17,843 nucleotides of DNA from JBAWZR01 sp037142915 (GTDB taxonomy: Bacteria > Patescibacteriota > Minisyncoccia > Moranbacterales > UBA1568), in the NCBI GenBank assembly GCA_037142915.1, contig JBAWZR010000015.1, positions 1 to 17,843 of the forward strand, read 5' to 3'. The position numbers and the translations under genes were made by a program. The notes under the pieces were generated by a model. It was not told where the DNA came from. It did no database searches and saw only the letters and a program-made list of their open reading frames with translations. Positions 14,698 through 17,843 of the stretch are shown here, in pieces. Each line of letters starts with the position of its first letter. Position 1 is the stretch's first letter.

Positions 14698-16290
14698 TCA
14701 CTGCCACCAACAGAGTGGCTTGCGGCGAATCACTTGACCGGTTCTCTCGCCCGTCATCGTACCATCCGCCAGCACCACTTCGCCATTGACGATAACCCAG
14801 CGGATGCCCGACGGATACCGATACGGATGAGCGATCGTCGCCATATCAATGATACGCTCAGGATCAAAAATAGCAATATCCGCCCAATTACCCTCCATCA
14901 ATTTCCCGCGTTTCAACAGCCCCAAACGCTCAGCTGGTTGCAGTGTAATCTTCCGGATCGCTTCCTCCCACCCGAGGAGTTGCTTCTCTCGCACGTACCT
15001 CCCCAAAAACCGAGGAAATGAGCCAAAATTTCGTGGGTGCGTCGCTTCACCGGTTTCCACATCTCTCTTGGATAGACCGAAACCGTTCGAGCTGACACAG
15101 GCAAGCGGATGTTGGATCTCCCGCTCGATGTTTTTTTCGCTCAATGCTTCGAGAGAGATGATCGCCCGTCCATCGCCCGCCACTAGCACATCGATCAGGA
15201 TTTCCTCAGGTGTCTTCTGCTGTTGTTTGGCCATCTCGGCGATATTCTGCCGACAGGTCATCGCATTGACCGATGACGACAAGAGTGTCGCTTTGGTATA
15301 ATCCAATGGATTTTTCTGGAGCTCCTGTATCGCTTCTTGACAAATTTTCTTATCTTTGAGCCGAGTCAACATCGATTTCTTGCAGCCCTGCGTCACCCAA
15401 TCTGGCAACAGGGTATAGAGTATCGACGCGGTCGAAGTATATGGATACACATCAAATGAAATATTGACACCACTCGATGCGGCCGTCTCCATCAGATGCA
15501 ATGCTTTCTTGAGCAGGGGCCAATTCTTTTCACTTAAAATTTTGAGATGGGAAATATGCATGCGCGCTCCGGACGACCGTGCCAGGAGGATCGCTTCCTC
15601 GATTGATTGGATACTCTCATCGGACTCATCGCGTAATTGGATAGCACACATACCCTTGGCTTTCTTGGTGATCTCCAACAAAGCCATCAGCTCGGGGTGT
15701 TTCGCCTCACGAGCATGTGAGTACGGCAGTCCGAACGACACTCCCAAAGCGCCTTCATTGAGCGATTGGTGGAGCATCTTTTGGAGAATCTTGATTTCGT
15801 CCGATGTGATCGGTCGGTTGACATCACCGAGCACACCCCGCCGGAGCGTCGTGTGTCCGACCAGTGTCCCGAAGTTGATGGGCAGATGACGCCGCTCAAC
15901 TTCATCCAAAAATTCCCGCATCGACAGCCAGTTCAGATTCAGCCCACCGATATCGACCCATTTCTGAATCGTTTGGAGCATATTCCGATCGACAAACGGA
16001 GCGAGCGACGAACCGGAATTCCCACCGATGATCGTCGTGATGCCCTGTTGTACCAGACTCTCCAAACCGTTCTCCGCGAACAACTGCCAGTAGGTGTCGG
16101 AATGATTGGTGATATCGATAAACCCAGGGGTCACAAAACAACCGCCCGCATCCAAAACCTGATGAGCGGGTTCGTGCCGCAAATACTCCATCTTGCGGAT
16201 CACGCCGTCCTTGATGCCGATATCGCCCGTGAACATTTTGCGCCCCGTGCCATCCAGTATCGTGCCATTAATGATGATGATGTCGTACAT
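14698..16290 (-). CDS. N-acyl-D-amino-acid deacylase family amidohydrolase, divergent active site
   Basis: The protein has 530 residues, the normal length of D-aminoacylases, which are metal-dependent TIM-barrel hydrolases. The N-terminal beta domain (DIIIINGTILDGTG, 3-16) and the end (RGKLMEGNWADIAIFDPERI, 'YPSGIRWVIVNGEVV') are typical, as are HISHLK, FDVYPYTS and HPRNFGSFPRFLGRYVRE. Three expected active-site places differ: the HxH pair reads TNH (PGFIDITNHSD), the metal-binding Cys is Ser (GGNSGSSLAP), and the catalytic Asp of GSDG is Asn (SSNG). So the reaction is uncertain; it may be a subfamily with another substrate or a non-catalytic protein. It lies just before murD, which suggests a link to D-amino-acid or peptidoglycan turnover. 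Upstream is element C. Confidence 0.85.
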   Translation of the reverse strand: MYDIIIINGTILDGTGRKMFTGDIGIKDGVIRKMEYLRHEPAHQVLDAGGCFVTPGFIDITNHSDTYWQLFAENGLESLVQQGITTIIGGNSGSSLAPFVDRNMLQTIQKWVDIGGLNLNWLSMREFLDEVERRHLPINFGTLVGHTTLRRGVLGDVNRPITSDEIKILQKMLHQSLNEGALGVSFGLPYSHAREAKHPELMALLEITKKAKGMCAIQLRDESDESIQSIEEAILLARSSGARMHISHLKILSEKNWPLLKKALHLMETAASSGVNISFDVYPYTSTASILYTLLPDWVTQGCKKSMLTRLKDKKICQEAIQELQKNPLDYTKATLLSSSVNAMTCRQNIAEMAKQQQKTPEEILIDVLVAGDGRAIISLEALSEKNIEREIQHPLACVSSNGFGLSKRDVETGEATHPRNFGSFPRFLGRYVREKQLLGWEEAIRKITLQPAERLGLLKRGKLMEGNWADIAIFDPERIIDMATIAHPYRYPSGIRWVIVNGEVVLADGTMTGERTGQVIRRKPLCWWQ

Positions 16291-16350
16291 AATTTGTTTT
16301 GGAAAAACTTTTCTAACTTACTCTAACAAATTTAAGAACACGCCTAGGGG

Positions 16351-16437
16351 TGTCATCCCGGGCTTGACCCGGGATCCAGGTTCGACTGCATTTCAATTGC
16401 AATACAGCCTGGATCCCGCATCAAGTGCGGGATGACA
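16351..16437. repeat. Palindromic element copy C (87 bp) between gapA and the deacylase-like gene
   Basis: The element starts TGTCATCCC and ends GGGATGACA. Its arms (16351-16380 and 16408-16437) are hairpins, CCCGGG-cttga-CCCGGG and CCCGCA-tcaag-TGCGGG. The core carries a short TGCA..TGCA pairing. Length, ends and the GGGATCCAGGTT segment match copy A. It lies 34 bases after the gapA stop and about 60 bases before the next start, where it could act as a transcript-end or stability structure. Confidence 0.93.
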
Positions 16438-16471
16438 AAATTCAAATATAAAAAACTAAACTAATTTGATA

Positions 16472-17476
16472 TTACGCGACTTTCTCCGCCAGCTCCACGA
16501 GACGATTGGAATACCCCCACTCATTGTCATACCAGGCCACGACCTTGACGAGCGTCCCACCGACTACCTTGGTGCACGAGAGATCGACAATGCTCGAATA
16601 GGGATTACCGATAATATCCGACGACACCAGCAGCTCATCCGTCACCATCAGGATACCCTCGAATTCAGGCTTTTCGGCCGCTTCACGCAAGAGTTGATTG
16701 ACCGCCTCCACGCTCGTTTCTTTCTTCACAACAAATGTAAAGTCGGTGAGCGAACCAACAATCGTCGGCACGCGTACCGCCAGACCATCAAAAATTCCTT
16801 CGAGCTCAGGCAAAACCTCTGCCGTCGCGATCGCCGCTCCCGTCGTGGTCGGGACGATATTCTGCCCGGCCGCCCGCGCACGCCGCCAGTCCTTGTGCGG
16901 ACCATCCTGAATATTTTGATCCGCTGTATACGAGTGAATCGTCGTCATCATCGCCTTGTCGATACCCAATGATTGCGAAATAATTTTGGCCACCGGTGCG
17001 ATACAATTGGTCGTGCAGGAGGCATTGGAGATCATCGATTGTTCTGCTTGCCATTCGTCCGCATTCACACCGAGCAAGAATGTCGGAACATCATCTTTGC
17101 CCTTGGACGGAGCCGAGAGGATCACCCGCTTCGCTCCGGCATCGAGGTGCGCCTTCATCTTGTCGCCGGTTACGAATCGCCCGGTGCACTCGAGCACGAC
17201 ATCCACTACGAGATCTTTCCATGGCAACTTCGATGGATCTGGTTCGGCTAACACGGGATAATTCTTTCCGTCAACCACGATCGCCTTCTCATCAGCCGAC
17301 ACCGACACATCGGCGGCATACCGTCCATAGGCGGTATCATATTTGAGGAGATGTGCTAGGGTCGCCGCGTCGGTCAGATCGTTGATCGCCACTACTTCCA
17401 TATCCGGCTTCGTAATCGCGATTTTGAAAGACGCCCGCCCAATCCGCCCAAACCCGTTGATCGCTATTTTTTTCAT
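16472..17476 (-). CDS. gapA: Glyceraldehyde-3-phosphate dehydrogenase, type I
   Basis: The protein has 334 residues, the normal length. It oxidises glyceraldehyde-3-phosphate to 1,3-bisphosphoglycerate with NAD+ and phosphate in glycolysis. The NAD site INGFGRIGR (6-14) with Asp33 (INDLTD) points to NAD+ rather than NADP+. The catalytic Cys154 (SNASCTTNCIAP), His181 (TTIHSYTADQ), the phosphate-site TTTGAA (210-215) and the C-terminal WYDNEWGYSNR are present. The segment after RVP is unusual (RVPTIVGSLTDFTF where most bacteria have a VxVVDLT form). It is transcribed alone or with the next gene past element C. The start follows an AT-rich leader without a Shine-Dalgarno sequence. Confidence 0.96.
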   Translation of the reverse strand: MKKIAINGFGRIGRASFKIAITKPDMEVVAINDLTDAATLAHLLKYDTAYGRYAADVSVSADEKAIVVDGKNYPVLAEPDPSKLPWKDLVVDVVLECTGRFVTGDKMKAHLDAGAKRVILSAPSKGKDDVPTFLLGVNADEWQAEQSMISNASCTTNCIAPVAKIISQSLGIDKAMMTTIHSYTADQNIQDGPHKDWRRARAAGQNIVPTTTGAAIATAEVLPELEGIFDGLAVRVPTIVGSLTDFTFVVKKETSVEAVNQLLREAAEKPEFEGILMVTDELLVSSDIIGNPYSSIVDLSCTKVVGGTLVKVVAWYDNEWGYSNRLVELAEKVA

Positions 17477-17517
17477 AGGAAATTTTTATTTTATTTTTTA
17501 CTCTTCTCTTTGTCTTC

Positions 17518-17526
17518 AGTATATCA
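17518..17526 (-). promoter_or_regulatory. Extended -10 promoter for gapA
   Basis: On the minus strand TGA-TATACT (17526-17518) matches the extended -10 form. No -35 is visible at 16-18 bases. The start point would be near 17511, giving a 35-base AT-rich leader. Confidence 0.5.
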
Positions 17527-17596
17527 CACCACAACAAACTTCACCGTCCCAGATAGCACAACTACATCACCTCATTCGCATTTCGTCAGGTTTAAC

Positions 17597-17624
17597 AGAG
17601 CCGTCCGCCGCGGCGGACGGCTCT
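17597..17624. repeat. Perfect 28-bp GC-rich palindrome
   Basis: Bases 17597-17610 (AGAGCCGTCCGCCG) are the exact reverse complement of 17611-17624, with no loop. It is unrelated in sequence to elements A-C. It lies between the gapA promoter and the antitoxin-like remnant (72 bases after its stop on the minus strand) and could end that transcript or be a dispersed repeat unit. Confidence 0.8.
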
Positions 17625-17695
17625 ACAGAAATCCCCATCCTACCGTCCTAGAGACCGTACAACTGCGTTACCTCCCCCGCCGACAATGCGCGGTA

Positions 17696-17843
17696 TTATT
17701 TGTTTCTCACTTCGGTGGTGGATTCTGAAACTTTCAAATGTTTGTGCACCATAGAAGTGAGGTATGTTTGATACGGAATGCCATCAGCCATAGCTCGCTT
17801 TGTATACCGGCAGATTGTCATAAGTAGCCATAAAAAATTCGAA
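17696..17843 (-). pseudogene. C-terminal part of a CopG/RHH-type antitoxin-like gene, apparently frameshifted, cut by the window edge
   Basis: The minus-strand frame ending at the TAA at 17698-17696 encodes KRAMADGIPYQTYLTSMVHK and a short charged tail. The GIPYQT..(S)..HK pattern is known from CopG-type antitoxins of toxin-antitoxin pairs. The residues before it in this frame (SNFLWLLMTICR) do not fit, while the neighbouring frame gives FFMATYDNLPVYK, which does. Joining the two needs one base removed near 17795-17803. So the gene seems broken by a one-base frameshift, or the base call is wrong. No toxin gene is visible downstream; a partner would be beyond the window. The family call is from a short motif only. 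Confidence 0.42.

Noticed and set aside
17785..17833. Minus-strand MATYDNLPVYKASYG as the start of a four-helix-bundle protein
   Set aside because: The frame stops after 15 residues, and the neighbouring frame continues as an antitoxin-like end, so a frameshifted antitoxin explains it better.
1..17843. CRISPR arrays, tRNA or rRNA genes
   Set aside because: No regularly spaced direct repeats and no tRNA or rRNA signature sequence were seen on reading both strands.

Overview
The window looks like a chromosomal piece of a Patescibacteria/CPR (Parcubacteria-like) genome. This is inferred from dense short-spaced genes, a reduced cell-wall gene set, secreted proteins with the 'AWTNPSATPPAGNVAGPI' type of N-terminus often seen in these genomes, calcium-binding TSP3-type repeats, and an almost complete lack of Shine-Dalgarno sequences. 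TGA is used as a stop (ftsQ, the amidohydrolase), so the code is the standard bacterial one and not the Gracilibacteria/SR1 code. No rRNA, tRNA, CRISPR or transposase gene was seen.

Layout: (1) 131-1941, plus strand: a three-gene envelope cassette (coiled-coil membrane protein, TSP3 calcium-repeat protein, and a TSP3 plus ferric-reductase-like haem membrane protein). Everything after it is on the minus strand. (2) 1958-8637, transcribed right to left: murA, mreB, a palindromic element, two GT4 glycosyltransferases, holB (delta prime) and ftsQ. This is a cell-wall, cell-shape and division run, with a good sigma70-type promoter in front of murA. (3) 8706-11029: a CAP-domain surface protein with a probably leaderless promoter, then two secreted or anchored proteins of unknown function ending at a terminator hairpin. 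(4) 11106-14673: murD, a Fic protein with a winged-helix N-terminus and operator-like repeats, and a thioredoxin-reductase-like flavoprotein. (5) 14698-17476: an N-acyl-D-amino-acid deacylase-family protein and type I GAPDH, with another palindromic element between them. (6) The right edge: a perfect 28-bp palindrome and a frameshifted remnant of what looks like a CopG/RHH-type antitoxin.

The most striking hidden signal is a dispersed palindromic element. Two closely similar 86/87-bp copies and a longer 153-bp relative all start TGTCAT and end ATGACA, and each arm is itself a hairpin. One copy lies in frame inside a glycosyltransferase gene, exactly at the linker between its two domains, and adds about 29 residues. 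A truncated arm of the same type seems to lie in an in-frame 15-residue insertion in MurD. This resembles the protein-coding palindromic elements known from Rickettsia.

Several enzymes carry altered key residues: the Fic motif has Gln for the catalytic His, the D-aminoacylase-like protein has changes at three expected active-site positions, MreB has Asn for the phosphate-2 Asp, and the thioredoxin reductase lacks the usual NADPH-specificity arginine pattern. The ferric-reductase-like protein, in contrast, keeps the exact H-x13-H / H-x12-H two-haem spacing and is fused to a calcium-repeat ectodomain. Function calls rest on motifs read by eye; no database search was possible.
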